DNA of 64,000 nt, from NCBI GenBank assembly GCA_024516035.1, contig CM044966.1, forward strand, positions 19,064,878-19,128,877, read 5' to 3'. This DNA is from Bactericera cockerelli (taxonomy: Eukaryota > Arthropoda > Insecta > Hemiptera > Triozidae). Below, in pieces: positions 28,710 to 40,061 of this stretch (position 1 is its first letter; every line of letters starts with the position of its first letter). The notes under the pieces are model-generated. The model was not told the DNA's origin and searched no databases. It saw only the letters and a list, made by a program, of their open reading frames with translations. The position numbers and the translations under genes are program-made.

Positions 28710-31700
28710 GTACATTTTTTACTTTTCTTATCCTATAGAAAAGAAAGTAATGGAATCACCCAAAAAAAATCAATTTAGAATTTAAGGTAGATGTGCTTAA
28801 GTATGTGTGTGTGTGTGTTTTTTTTTTATACCAAGAACCAATAATTTTCTGGTCTCCCAAAAATGTTGCTGAAATTTTTATTGAAATTTATACAGGGTAG
28901 GTACATTTGTGTACAATAATTTGTAAATGTGGTTGGGTAGTTTTAGAGATTTGCACATTTCAAGGAATGCAAATAACAGACAGAAAGGTCAACAGACACT
29001 AAACCAAAGTTGCTCAGGTGTTATAAAACATCTAGAAATATAAAATTGGAGCGTATTAATTTTTTAACAACAAAATACTTCCTGTGATTTTTAGTGCAAG
29101 AAATTATCAGAAGTTAAAATTGAAATGGAACAAAATTCTTTTCTAAATTATCTCTAACTAACGGTCTTGTCTTAAATTTTACAATTACACTTTTACAGGT
29201 ACCTGTAATGAACATTTCAATCAAAATATTGTGTACACATCAAACATCAAAACTGAAGACTTAGAATTCAAACCAGATGTTGATAATCTTATAACATTAA
29301 ATTGGAGACAACATTTAAACTTTGCCAAGGACAAAGAAGAAAACTTATTGGCTTTCCATTATAGTGGATGTCTGTTTTTCATGTAAGCATTAGTATTCAT
29401 ACCAAGTAGTCTGACTGGGGGACTTTAAACAGGGAGAAGACCAGTGTCCTGCTAGAGGACTATAAACAGAGAATAGACTAGCCCACCCTTACAAGCCAGG
29501 CCAGCTTGCAGTTTCCTAAGAGTTTAATGGCTTATAAAGAAAAGTCCAAGTCCTCATGATGGTTGATTGCACATAGAAATATGTGGTTCAGGATGAGCCA
29601 ACTTTGAAATAAAGTTGGCTGGAGACCATCACTCACCCCTGCAGCTGTAGCCAAGCTGGCTACAACAACATACCAAGTACTACTTTACTGTTATGAGAGG
29701 TGAATGTGCCACAAATTTAACCACTGGTGACTAAATTGATCAGACGGTAGTACCTACTTACTTTACTCTCTGTGTCCTCTTTGTTCCTTGGTCAAATTTT
29801 GTACTTCAAATACTCTGAAACATTTAGGACTTTTTCATTTGCCTGGAGTAGACAAGAGAGAGAGTCCTTCTATATTAATTGATGTAATGTTTAGGAATAA
29901 AATTGAGAGATTGGTGTGAATTGGGTCACTGTGTTAAGACATCATTGCTGCTGAAGGAGAGCAAGTAACGGCTCCCTCTGTGTCTTCAGGATTCTTTTGC
30001 ATGTACCCTCAGTTTGATCAGAATATCTATTTTTCTACTGATTAAGTACTGATTTCTACATTATCTATCATCATTACCTAAGGCCTACAAAAATCTGTAT
30101 CTGTTTTAAAGAGGCTAACTGATCCACATATTGGTGGTTTCAGTTTTTCCTCCCACTTTGCATATTATTATGTCCGAATTTTGTTCCTTTAGAAATGTGA
30201 CACCCTACAAGTATATTAAAAACTTGTCAATTGTGTTTCCTAATACAAGACATCAAAATCATTGAAATCGCACCAGTGAAACTTTAGAAAAAAAACTAGA
30301 CATGTCAGAAATCCATCAACATAAAGAGTTTTTGATTATATTTGCATTCAATATTACCTATAACAGACTACATGTTCATATGATGACGGGGATTTTATCA
30401 AACATTTGCATGGTAAAGAACCTAGAATCCTCCCCCAGCCTTAGTAGGGTCGCGAATAGCGAACAGAACGTCCAATGCCATGATGAACAAAGATGGATTT
30501 GAAATAAGAACGGTACATGGATCTATGTGCTTTTATAATAAGTACAAGGATACCCAAAATGGGTACTGTCATCCAGTCTGAGTAATGTCAGGAATTGTCA
30601 GCAGAATGTCAATAAATTGTCACCATCACAGAAGTATTGACCGCTCTGGTTTCAAATTATATCAATGGTCATCATGGCATGGGACGTTGTGCTGGCTATT
30701 TCCAACCCTACTAACGCTGGGGGAGGATAATCTGAATGACTTAAGTTTTTTCCATACGAATCAGTGGTACCTTTAGATTCCAGGAAAGGCTGAAATTTGA
30801 AAACGAACTTAATTATAACCTTACTCAAGAATTGCCTTGAAAAATGGGTCCGATTTAAAGCCCGTCTTTGCCCTGGAACGTGAAATATATTGCTCTGACT
30901 TGTATTTTTTTACCATTTTATAACACGGAGGACATAACAAGCCTTCATTTATATTATTTCAAGCCATATTCTGACATACCGTGCTCAAAATCTTAGCTAG
31001 ATAATTTGAATTTTCCAACTTTTTTCACACTTTTCACGTTTTGTAATAGAGTTCCTCACTGAACATGAAAGTTATCGCGATGACCTGTATTTTTTATTGT
31101 AAAACTGTCTGAGAATATCACGGACTCTTATTTGAGCTCTATGACAAAACGTTCCCGAAATATATGTAAGTTTGCTGAAATATCAATATTCTTTCAGATT
31201 TACTTACAATGAAAATAGATTTGGCTCGGAATTTAGAAATTACAGTGAAGATCTAGTGTGTGTGTGTATACGCGTTTGTATGTGAGTATGTGTGAGTGTG
31301 ATATATGGGTGGTTGTGAGTGTGATATATGGGTGGTTGTGAGTGTTCTGGGTAGAGAAGCGGGTGCAGCCCACTAGTAAAGTGAAATTTTTATTTGCCAA
31401 CATATCTCTTGTTCCCAGAGTGACCAAAACCATTCCTCCCAAGACAGAACTTCTCGTAAGGAACTATAATCATGCCTCCTGCTGCAAAAGGCAATGCTCA
31501 ACACTCAATCATGAAGAGAACAAACATCTTGATAACACGTGGTTCACTTGTGTGCTGTGTAGACTTATGTTGCCTTCACTAAACTATGTAATGAAACACG
31601 CCAGATTTTGCAACAAAACTGGATGTATAATTGCCAAAGTAGACCACAGTAAAGAGACATACACTACTGAAGATTACAAGCTTTGCACAGTTTCACCCTG

Positions 31701-33651
31701 TGAGTGCAATGGAGAAGCAGTGTTGGAGGATATGAAACGTGAGCCACAGGACAGTAAACATATAAAATCTTCAAATGAATCTCCTTCAAACACACTTCAT
31801 GAGACTACATTCCATAGAGATAATATTAAATGTGAGCCACAGCACAGTGAACATATAAAATTTTCAGATGAATCTCCTTCAAACACACTTCATGACACTG
31901 CATTGCATATAGATAATATTAAATGTGAGCCACAGGACAGTGAACATATTAAATTTTCAGATGAATCTCCTTCAAACACACTTCATGAGACTGCATTGCA
32001 TATAGATAATATTAAATGTGAGCCACAGGACAGTGAACATATAAAATCTTCAAATGAATCTCCGTCAAACACACTTCATGAGACTGCATTCCATATTGAT
32101 AATATTAAATGTGAGCCACAGGACAGTGTTTATATAAAAACTACAGATGCTGCTCTTTCTAATACACTTCATGAGAATGAAATTTTTATAGAGAATATTA
32201 AATGTCAGCTACAGGACTGTAAACATATGATATCTACAGATGCTACTGTTTCAAATACATTTCAAAAAAATGAAATTCTTATAGATAATATTAAATGTGA
32301 GCCAAAGAACGGTAAACATATGATATCTACAGATGCACTTCCTTCAAACAAACATCATAGGACTGAAATTCACATGTATAATTGTAAGCTACAGGGCAGT
32401 AGATATATAGAACAAGTTGCATCAAACACCCTTCATGATGCTGAACTATTAATAGAAATGCCTTTCAGTTGTGAGGTTTGTAGAAAAGTTTTCACTCGCT
32501 CTAGTATTTTAAAAGTTCACAGGAGAACTCACACTGGTGAGAAGCCTTTCAGTTGTGAGGTTTGTAGGAAATCTTTCACACAATCTAGTACTTTAACAGT
32601 TCACATGAGGACTCACACTGGTAAAAAGCCTTTCAGTTGTGAGGTTTGTAGAAAATCTTTCACACAATCTAGTACTTTAACAGTTCACATGAGGACTCAC
32701 ACTGGTGAAAAGCCTTTCAGTTGTGAGGTTTGTAGAAAATCTTTTTCTGAATCAGGTTTATTAACTAGACACACGAGGACTCACACTGGTGAGAAGCCTT
32801 TCATGTGTAAAGTTTGTAGAAAATCTTATTCTCATTCAAGTCATTTACTTCAACACATGAGGACTCACACTGGTGAGAAGCCTTTCAGTTGCGAGGTTTG
32901 TAGAAAAGTTTTCACTCGCTCTAGTATTTTAAAAGTTCACATGAGGACTCACACTGGTGAGACGCCTTTTAAATGTGAGGTTTGTAGAAAATCTTTCACT
33001 CGATCTAGTATTTTAAGAGTTCACATGAGGACTCACACTGGTGAGATGCCTTTCAGTTGTGAGGTTTGTAGAAAAGTTTTCACTCGCTCTAGTATTTTAA
33101 AAGTTCACATGAGGACTCACACTGGTGAGAAGCCTTTCAGTTGTGAGGTTTGTAGAAAATCTTTTACTCAATCTAGTACTTTAATCGTTCACAGGAGGAC
33201 GCACATTGGCGAGCAGCCTTTCAAGTGTGAGGTTTGTAGAAAATCCTTTTCTGAATCAGGTAATTTGACTAGACACATGAGGACTCACACTGGTGAGAAG
33301 CCTTTTAGTTGTGAGGTTTGTAAGAAATCTTTTTCTGAATCAAGTAAATTAACACAACACATGAGGACTCACACTGGTGAGAAGCCTTACAGTTGTGATG
33401 TTTGTAGAAAATCTTTTTCTGAATCAGGTCATTTAACTAGACACATGAGAAGTCACACTGGTGAAAAGACTTTCGGTTGTGAAATTTGTAGAAAATCTTT
33501 TTCCGAATCAAGTGGTTTAATAAGACATATGAGAACTCACACTGGTGAAAAGCCTTTCACTTGTAAGATTTGTAGTAAATCTTTTTCTCAATCAAGTACT
33601 TTAACTACACACATGAGAACTCACACTGGTGAGAATTCCTTCAGGTTTTAA
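28625..33651 (+). CDS. C2H2 zinc-finger protein, copy 1 (14 fingers), three exons
   Basis: Likely a DNA-binding nuclear protein. Exons are 28625-28709, 29199-29382 and 31419-33651; phases 1 and 2 agree, giving 833 residues. Exons 1 and 2 encode a novel N-terminus. Exon 3 opens with a Cys-rich block whose FTCVLCRLMLP...KHARFC fits C-X2-C-X12-H-X3-C. Next comes an acidic, Ser-rich linker of about seven units of roughly 33 residues with NIKCEPQDS, then 14 fingers of the form [11 protein letters not shown]...H-X3-H joined by TGEKPF linkers. Helix residues vary while zinc ligands and linkers stay fixed. The ORF stops at a TAA where a 15th finger should have its first Cys; fingers beyond it are decayed. 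Reading through the exon 2 donor instead gives a 90-residue protein. Target unknown. Confidence 0.85.
29199..29382 (+). CDS. Zinc-finger copy 1, exon 2
   Basis: The acceptor is CTTTTACAG and the donor TTTTTCAT/GTAAGC. It reads GTCNEHFNQNIVYTSNIKTE and ends HYSGCLFF. It is the same length (184 nt) in copies 1, 2 and 3, which supports it being an exon. The unspliced frame ends at TAA two codons later. Confidence 0.7.
29430..29672 (+). repeat. Dispersed repeat, family R1, in zinc-finger copy 1 intron 2
   Basis: Contains GGACTATAAACAGAGAATAG, AGCCAGGCCAGCTTGCAG and GTTCAGGATGAGCC and matches 1018-1190 in its right half. It is absent from the same intron of copies 2 and 3, so it inserted in copy 1 alone. 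Confidence 0.65.
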
Positions 33652-33847
33652 GTTTGTAGAAAATCTTTTTCTACATCAAGTAATTTAACGACACATATGA
33701 GGACTCGTATTGGTGAGAAACCTTTCACTTGTGAGATTTGTACAACATCTTTTACTCAGTTAGGCAATTTAGCTATGCACTGAAGGACGCACATTGGTGA
33801 GATGCCTTTCAGTTGTGAGGTTTGTAGAGAATCTTTTACTCGATCTA

Positions 33848-35464
33848 CACTTGAGAGCAGAAAAAGCGAATCATACTTTTTCCTCCACTTCGAAATTACT
33901 ATTTCTATCGAGTCGTATGATATCTCAAAATGTTGTAAACTTTGTTTTCTACAATTTCATTATTTGATTGTAAAAAAAACCTACCAGAAGCCGTCAATTT
34001 TATTTTCTACAGGATGTCAAAAAAGAAGAAAAACATGGTTTTTTTTATTTTTAACAGAAGACGTTATAACCCGAGAAATCAACAAGATTCATTCAGAACA
34101 ATGGTGAATCAGTATATTGTGTTGCCTCCCCGAGCTTTGATCACAGCATTCATTCGAATTGGTATTGACTGGATCAAAGTAACCACAATTTCTTGGGGCA
34201 ACCTCTCCCATTTTTCGGTGACGGCGATCTTGAGCTCTGCTACAGTCTAGGGAGCCGCCTCGAACACTTCGTTTGCGTTGGTCCCTTGGATTTTCAATCG
34301 GATTGAGGTCGGCACCAAAAGAGGGCTAGTCCAAAGTGTCAATATTCTCCTCAACCAAGAACTCCCGAACACAGTTTGCCACATGTGGGCGGGCATTGTC
34401 GTGCATGAGGAGGAACTGGTCGCCCATAATTTGATCGAGAAGAATCACATGGGTCTGCAAGACTTCAAGAAGCTGGAATTTAACCAAAGGAAACTTCAAC
34501 TGGAGCCAAACTCTCCAGAGAGCACAGGGAAAGTAGACTCAGATTCGCCATAGAACACGTGGATTGGACACCCGAGCAATGGCGCTCTGTTTTCTTCACT
34601 GATGAATGCCGGGTGTGTTTGTTTGGTAATGATAGAAGGAAAAGAGTCTATCGAAGAGCGGGAGAAAAGTATGGTGAGTAATGAATTACAGAAACTGTTG
34701 GTTTCGGCGGTAGTTCCTGTATGGTATGGGGTGGGATTTCAACTGAAAGAAAGACTGAATTGGTTTTCATCACATGCGGTGCGGGAGGTGGCCTGAACAG
34801 TCAGCGATACATTGATAAGATCCTATAGACCTTTGTGGTTCCTCTCGCACAAATTATGGGCCACCAGTTCCTCCTCATGCACGACAATGCCCGTCCACAT
34901 GCGGTTAACTGTATACGGGAGTTCTTGGGTGAGGAGAATATTGACAATTTGGACTGGCCCTCTCTTAGTCTCGACCACAACCCGATCCAGGATCTATGGG
35001 AACAACTCAAACGAAGTGTTCGAGGAAGAATACCGGCTCCCCAGACTGTAGCAGAGCTCAAGATCGTCCTCACCGAAAAATGGGAGAGGTTGCCCCAAGG
35101 AATTGTAGTTACTTTGATCCACTCAATACCAAATCGAATGAATTCAAAGCTCGGGGAGGCAACACAAAATACTGATTCACCATTGTTGTGCATGAATCTT
35201 TTTGATTTCTCAGGTTATAACGTCTTTTTAAAAAATAAAAAAATCATGTTAGAACAACATGTTTTTTTTTTGAGATCCTGTAGTAAAATTTAATTTTGAC
35301 GGCTTCTGGTAGGTTTTTTTTTCAACAATTCAATTATGAAATTGTAGAAAAAAAAAATTTACAACATTTTGTGATATCATACGACTCGATCGAAATAGTA
35401 ATTTCGAAGATATCGCAGATTTGGTGGAGGAAAAAGTTTGATTCCCTTTTTCTGCTCTCAAGTG
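33848..35464 (+). mobile_element. Tc1-type element, 1617 bp, fold-back form, in copy 1
   Basis: Inverted ends start CACTTGAGAGCAGAAAAAGC, with TA target on both sides (33846-33847, 35465-35466). The inverted arms run about 600 bp each, because the left arm contains an inverted copy of the transposase 3' part (34100-34460 against 34825-35210). The arms differ at a few percent of sites, so the left arm came from a sister element. Confidence 0.88.
34463..35215 (+). pseudogene. Tc1-family transposase remnant (copy 1)
   Basis: Pieces in different frames: VDWTPEQWRSVFFTDECRV (first Asp), then FLLMHDNARPHAVNCIREFL (second Asp), then SLDHNPIQDLWEQLKR, 34 residues on. The last catalytic position, normally Glu in NPIE, is Gln. 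The N-terminal DNA-binding part is missing. Inactive. Confidence 0.85.
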
Positions 35465-35861
35465 TAGTATTTCAATCGTTCACAGGAGGACTCACACTGG
35501 TGAGAAACCTATCAGTTGTGAGGTTTGTAGAAAATCTTTTTCTGAATCTGGTAAATTAACTAGACGCATGAAAACTCACAAAGGTGAAAAGCCTTTCACT
35601 TGTAAGGTTTATAGTAAATCTTTCAATTATTCAGGTGATTTAACTAGACACATGAGGACTCACACTGGTGAGAAGCCTCTCAGTTGTGATGTTTGTAGGA
35701 AATATTTTTCTGAATCGGGTAAATTAACTAAATACATGAGGACTCACATTGGTGAGAAACCTTTCAGTTGTGAGGCGTCAAGTACAACTTAAGGATAGTC
35801 ACGTTTAATGTGACGTGCTAACTAGGTACAGGGTTGATATTTCTTAACAAGCAAATAAATA

Positions 35862-35995
35862 TGAAGGGTAGGGTGGAAGTGATTGCTGCAGGGATAAACC
35901 TCGCCTCTTAGTTAGGACATTAATGTATTATTTTTTCAAAAGTATTATTATTTTTTTAAATCCATTTTTCTTTGTGTTGTAAATCAATGTACCAT
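35862..35995 (+). mobile_element. Ret3-type retroposon 3' end after copy 1
   Basis: GGGTAGGGTGGAAGTGATTG, GATAAACCTCGCCTCTTAGT and TAGGACATTAATGTA. The same unit follows copy 2 at 49108-49240, so it was present before the duplication. It may provide the gene's 3' end. Confidence 0.6.
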
Positions 35996-36794
35996 CAATA
36001 AATATCTTTTGGGCTACCAAACTTACTGATCATCTACCATTTTTTTGTCAATTTTTTTTCAATAAATAAATATAAACGGGAGTGTCTTTTTTTTATTTCT
36101 TATAACTTATAAATGTGAGAAAAAAAAAATCTTCGCTTTCTTCTGTAACTGGCCCTTAACATTAGGAATATATTTTGAGAAATCACAGGAGGATAATAAT
36201 AAAATTTCACGTCTTAAATTAGAGAAGTAAACATCTACTAGATTAAAAAAAAAAACATGTTTGTTGTATCTTTATCTTTAACTAATCAAAGATAAGTTAG
36301 GAATAACCAATACGCAGGCCACGCCCTTTAGTTAGTATTTTTTTCTGCTTTGTTATTTCTTTATTATCCAAACTAGTTCATCATTTATATATTTTATACT
36401 GTAAATATTGTACATTACTTTGTCCTCCTGATAAAGATTTATATATTAGATTTATTAACGCCACAGAGGCATTACAAAAACTTTATTACTTTCGTCCTTA
36501 GGTTAGGAAAATTAGTTCCAAGTCATCACTTCAGAACTCGATTTTGTCTATTTAATTAGCCCTAAAAAACCTTATAAAATAATAATACGGCTGTGTTTTC
36601 AGCTTCAATTATTTCAAGTAATATTAGAGAGTTTGTGTTAGTTCAACTTTTGACGTGATTTGACGACAACTTATTTCTGCACATGCGCTCAAATTTTCGA
36701 GTCCTACGTTCTCCGTTATTCAATTGACGTTTTCACCATTCAAAAAAAACCTTTTTTAACGTTCAAAAATAGTAGTCACTGGGTTTGTAATGCC

Positions 36795-37062
36795 GTATTT
36801 TTCTTTCTAACCAAACGGGAATAAAATGAACCAAACTGGAAGCAAGTCATTTTTCTTTTGGAAGAGGAAAAATTTCCACTTCCAAAGTTAACCAAAGTGG
36901 AAGTAGAAAATTCTTGCTTCCAGTTCTTTTATAGGTTAAGTCCATTGTTTATCTTTAAAAGTAACCAAACGCATTTTTCTTTCACGAATGAACTTGGAAT
37001 AAAATGGAAATATTTGGAAAAAACCTAACCAGGAAAAAAATTTTAGTTAGAAAGAAAAATAC
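36795..37062 (+). mobile_element. MITE family M1, copy 2
   Basis: Ends GTATTTTTCTTTCTAACC and GTTAGAAAGAAAAATAC are inverted repeats. It is the inverse of 7514-7786. In the corresponding flank of copy 2 (near 52512) the element is absent, giving an empty site. Confidence 0.82.
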
Positions 37063-37213
37063 GACTTAAGTTAGCGCGCTAAGCATTACACGCATAGTGA
37101 CTTGACCTGGCTTCGAGCGCCGGTTTCTCTGCTCTGTAACTTGATGTTCGGAGTCCACTCATACCTCGAAAATAAGTAGCTGCTTTGATGTGAAGCAGCA
37201 TCCAGTGGCGGTA

Positions 37214-39228
37214 TTATTACTTTTTACTTTACTTTATTTTATTGTGACGACGGCCTTAACGACTATATGTCTGTTCTATAGCAGCCCTCTAACGAATTCT
37301 ATCTTGTGCTGCAATCTTCCATTCACTAGGTAAAACTCCCATCTCTTGACTATCTTCACTGATATTGTCCTCCCAACGCATTCTTGGTCTACCTCTTGTT
37401 CTTAATCCACCAGGATTGTGCAGCAGTACTAAATGAGGTATTCTAGAGTCATCCATTCTTGCCAGATGACCTGCCCATTGAAGTTTTCTCTTTTTCAGCT
37501 GTTGGATGATATTAGGGTGTTGAAATATTTCTGTTAATTCAGCATTGTGTCGGATTCTCCATTTATTTAGGTTTGGATCGTAAATGGGGCCATATATTTT
37601 CCTTAATACTTTGCGTTCAAAAACTAGATATTTATTTTCATCAATTAATCTTAATGGTAATGCTTCTCGCCCATAAAGTAATACTGGCACAATGCATGAT
37701 AGATACATTCTTATTTTAAAGTTTACTGACAGAGTTTTTTTTGGCAAAGATGTTCTTGTTGCTGTAAAAAGCTCTGTTTGCTCCAGCCAATCTTGCATCT
37801 ATTTCTTCTATATCATTGCTGTTACACCGATTTTAGTAAAGCTTTCGACAAAGTGAATATTAATATTCTTTGTGCAAAGCTCCATGCTTTGGGTATAAAT
37901 GATCCTCTCCTATCCTGGTTCTACTCCTATCTTACTGGTAGAACCCAGACCATTTAACCATTAGATATAATGGATCTCATTCTGAACCCATCTCTGTTAA
38001 TTCGGGTTGTCCGCAAGGAGGGCATTTGTCTGGGTTAATTTTCAACATATTCATTAATGACCTGATGTAGAATACCAGGAAATCTAGGACTTCTATTTGC
38101 TGATGACTTTCGACTTGCAAAACGTATTGACAGCACAGAGGATGGTGCTGCTCTGCAGCATGCTCTCTCACTTCTTTCTGATTGGTGTGGCGATAACCGA
38201 ATGATATTGAATGTTAAGAAATGTCAGATGATTACTTTCATTCGTAAAAGGCGACCTCTTGTGATTCAGTACTCCTTGGATGGCGAACCTTTGTCTCGTA
38301 TCTACAATGTAAGAGACCTTGGTGTTGTGCTGGATGCTAATCTTAAGTTCAACACACACTATTACAACATTAAAAACAAAGCCATGAAAACTTTGGGTTT
38401 CATCCAGCGCAACTCCAGAGATTTCAAATCTTCCAGTACTCTCAAAGCTTTGTATTGTTCAATTGTTCGTCCATCTGTGGAGTATTGTTCATCACTATGG
38501 TCCCCTTTTTGTCGTGAGCACATTGATCTTCTCGATAGTGTTCAACGAAAATTTTTGAGGTTGCTGGCATACAATGAAAGAATTAGGATTGTTAACCATG
38601 ACTATTCTGAAATTGTAAGTGCTAGTGGTCTCAAAAGTCTGAAACATAGACGAGATGTTGCTGATGTGATCTTTCTGTTTAAAATCATTAATAATTTTAT
38701 TGATTGTCCCGACCTTGTTTCTCTAATCAATTTAAAAGTAAAAAACAAACAATTAAACTAGGAATAATGATTTATTTGCTATTAAAACATTCAAAACCAA
38801 CATTGGCAAAAATTGCACTATAAACAGAATAATGCAGCTTGGTAATATTGTTAACAATCCTCCATTCAATATTGACTTATTTATAATGATACTTTAAACT
38901 CATTAAAATCAAAACTTATTGATTTCCAATCGCCACACCAATAGTGTTCTGATCGCTTATGCTTAGTTTTAATAATTATTTTTAAGTTTTTTCTTTATTT
39001 TTAAGTTATTTTAATATATTATGTTTAAGTATTTTATTTTTTTGTGTAGGGAAATTTATGTATCATGGGTAGCACCCGTCTATTAATAAAATAAATAAAT
39101 AAATAAATCATTTCTCTCGTTGAAAATAGTTCCCAGATACTTAAAAGATTTAAGTGGCGGTATTATTAAATCATTTCTCTCGTTGAAAATAGTTCCCAGA
39201 TACTTAAAAGATTTAAGTGGCGGTATTA
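37214..39228 (-). pseudogene. Non-LTR retrotransposon relic between copies 1 and 2 (host of a nested element)
   Basis: The minus-strand reading starts at 39225 with LKSFKYLGTIFNERND, is interrupted at 37812-39108, and resumes at 37798 with DIEEIDARLAGANR and later CIVPVLLYGREALPL, KRKLQWAGHLARMDDSRIPH and RTRGRPRMRWEDNI. This is the C-terminal part of a non-LTR reverse transcriptase ORF. A short direct repeat AGTGGCGGTATTAT lies at both ends. The site is unfilled between copies 2 and 3 (52650). Confidence 0.82.
37812..39108 (+). pseudogene. Jockey-like non-LTR reverse transcriptase relic, nested
   Basis: Frames on the plus strand give YTDFSKAFDKVNINILCAKL, then LIFNIFINDL-like text, LLFADDFRLAKR, and the C-terminal domain at 38201-38761 with RDLGVVLDANLKFNTHYYN and VRPSVEYCSSLWSPFC. 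Several stops and a frameshift break it. It ends in (AAAT)n at 39085-39108. A short ATCATT repeat at each side suggests the target duplication. Confidence 0.82.
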
Positions 39229-39232
39229 TAGG
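39109..39232. repeat. Two tandem copies of a 65-bp unit
   Basis: TCATTTCTCTCGTTGAAAAT through TTAAGTGGCGGTATTAT occurs twice in direct succession. It spans the 5' end of the minus-strand retrotransposon relic and its target. Confidence 0.9.
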
Positions 39233-39639
39233 CAAATAAAATTGTTCATCAAAATGGTAATGTTTTATGACTCTGTATCACCCACTAAAATTAAATTATA
39301 ATTAATTATATTAATCAATACCGTTTCTGTTAATTGAAAAAAGGGGAGACGCTAATTTTCAAAGACTCTTCTGTATATTTGTTGTAAAAATTTTGCGCTC
39401 GATGGTTTTTACATATAATTGTAGACAAAGAACTTTGAGAACTGAAGCACCTCTACTGAATAGAAAATAAAATCGTGCTCTCCCTCAAGACAAGCCTAAG
39501 GTGTCTGCCATTTATTTTTCTTAAAGAAACTTCACATAACTTGCCCAGAGAGCATTGGGAGTTCTACATCTATTAATTGTTTTTAAATCGTGTTGAAAAC
39601 ATTAAATTAATATACCTAGAAAGATAACGCGAGACACCT

Positions 39640-39800
39640 CAAACTTAGAAGAATTTTCTCCAAGGCTAGATTTAGCCTAATTTCAACATGACGCACATTT
39701 AGGCCATTTCACTATTGCTCTAGGCCACTGAGATATTAACCTCCTTGGCTGAGAACCTCACATGTTTTTCGACAAATGGCGGCAGTGGCACAAGTTTTGC
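39640..39800 (+). promoter_or_regulatory. Candidate promoter / 5' end of zinc-finger copy 2
   Basis: GCCTAATTTCAACATGACGC, CCATTTCACTATTGCTCT and CGACAAATGGCGGCAGTGGC are nearly identical before copy 3 (52980-53115). The AAATGGCGGC core resembles a YY1/Pho site. Inference only. Confidence 0.4.
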
Positions 39801-39976
39801 AATTTAGGAAAGCCAGTTCAGAGAGTTAAGTATGTATTTGTTAGAAATTTGAATTTGATTATTAAAATACTGAACTAGGTGTGATATCTTGATTATAATA
39901 TTATATCTCAATTGGATCTGTTATTACTTATTCTTAAGTTCTATCAGACAAACTATCTAAAGACTTCTGCACCATC

Positions 39977-40061
39977 ATGATAACAAGTGGATGTAGCACA
40001 ACACCTGGAGTTTGGAGCTCCTCTCTTATTGAAGCCAATACAGTTCTTGGTTTCTTCAAAG
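39977..40061 (+). CDS. Zinc-finger copy 2, exon 1
   Basis: Identical in reading to copy 1 exon 1 (MITSGCSTTPGVWSSS...), with the donor AAAG/GTACAT. Confidence 0.7.

Larger units (their letters stand above)
33652..35792 (+). pseudogene. Decayed 3' finger array of copy 1
   Basis: After the stop at 33651 the frame reads on as VCRKSFSTSSNLTTHMRT, then IGEKPFTCEICTTSF with a second stop (LAMH followed by TGA at 33781), then PFSCEVCRESFTRS. A transposon fills 33848-35464. Fingers resume as [20 protein letters not shown], two with lost ligands ([14 protein letters not shown]), ending [10 protein letters not shown]. Copy 3 shows the intact form of this end. Confidence 0.88.

Noticed and set aside
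31342..31418. Start of zinc-finger copy 1 at the first codon of the long open frame
   Set aside because: That codon is GTG, the text is GT-rich and not conserved in copies 2-4, and a conserved acceptor at 31418 fits the phase of the upstream exon.
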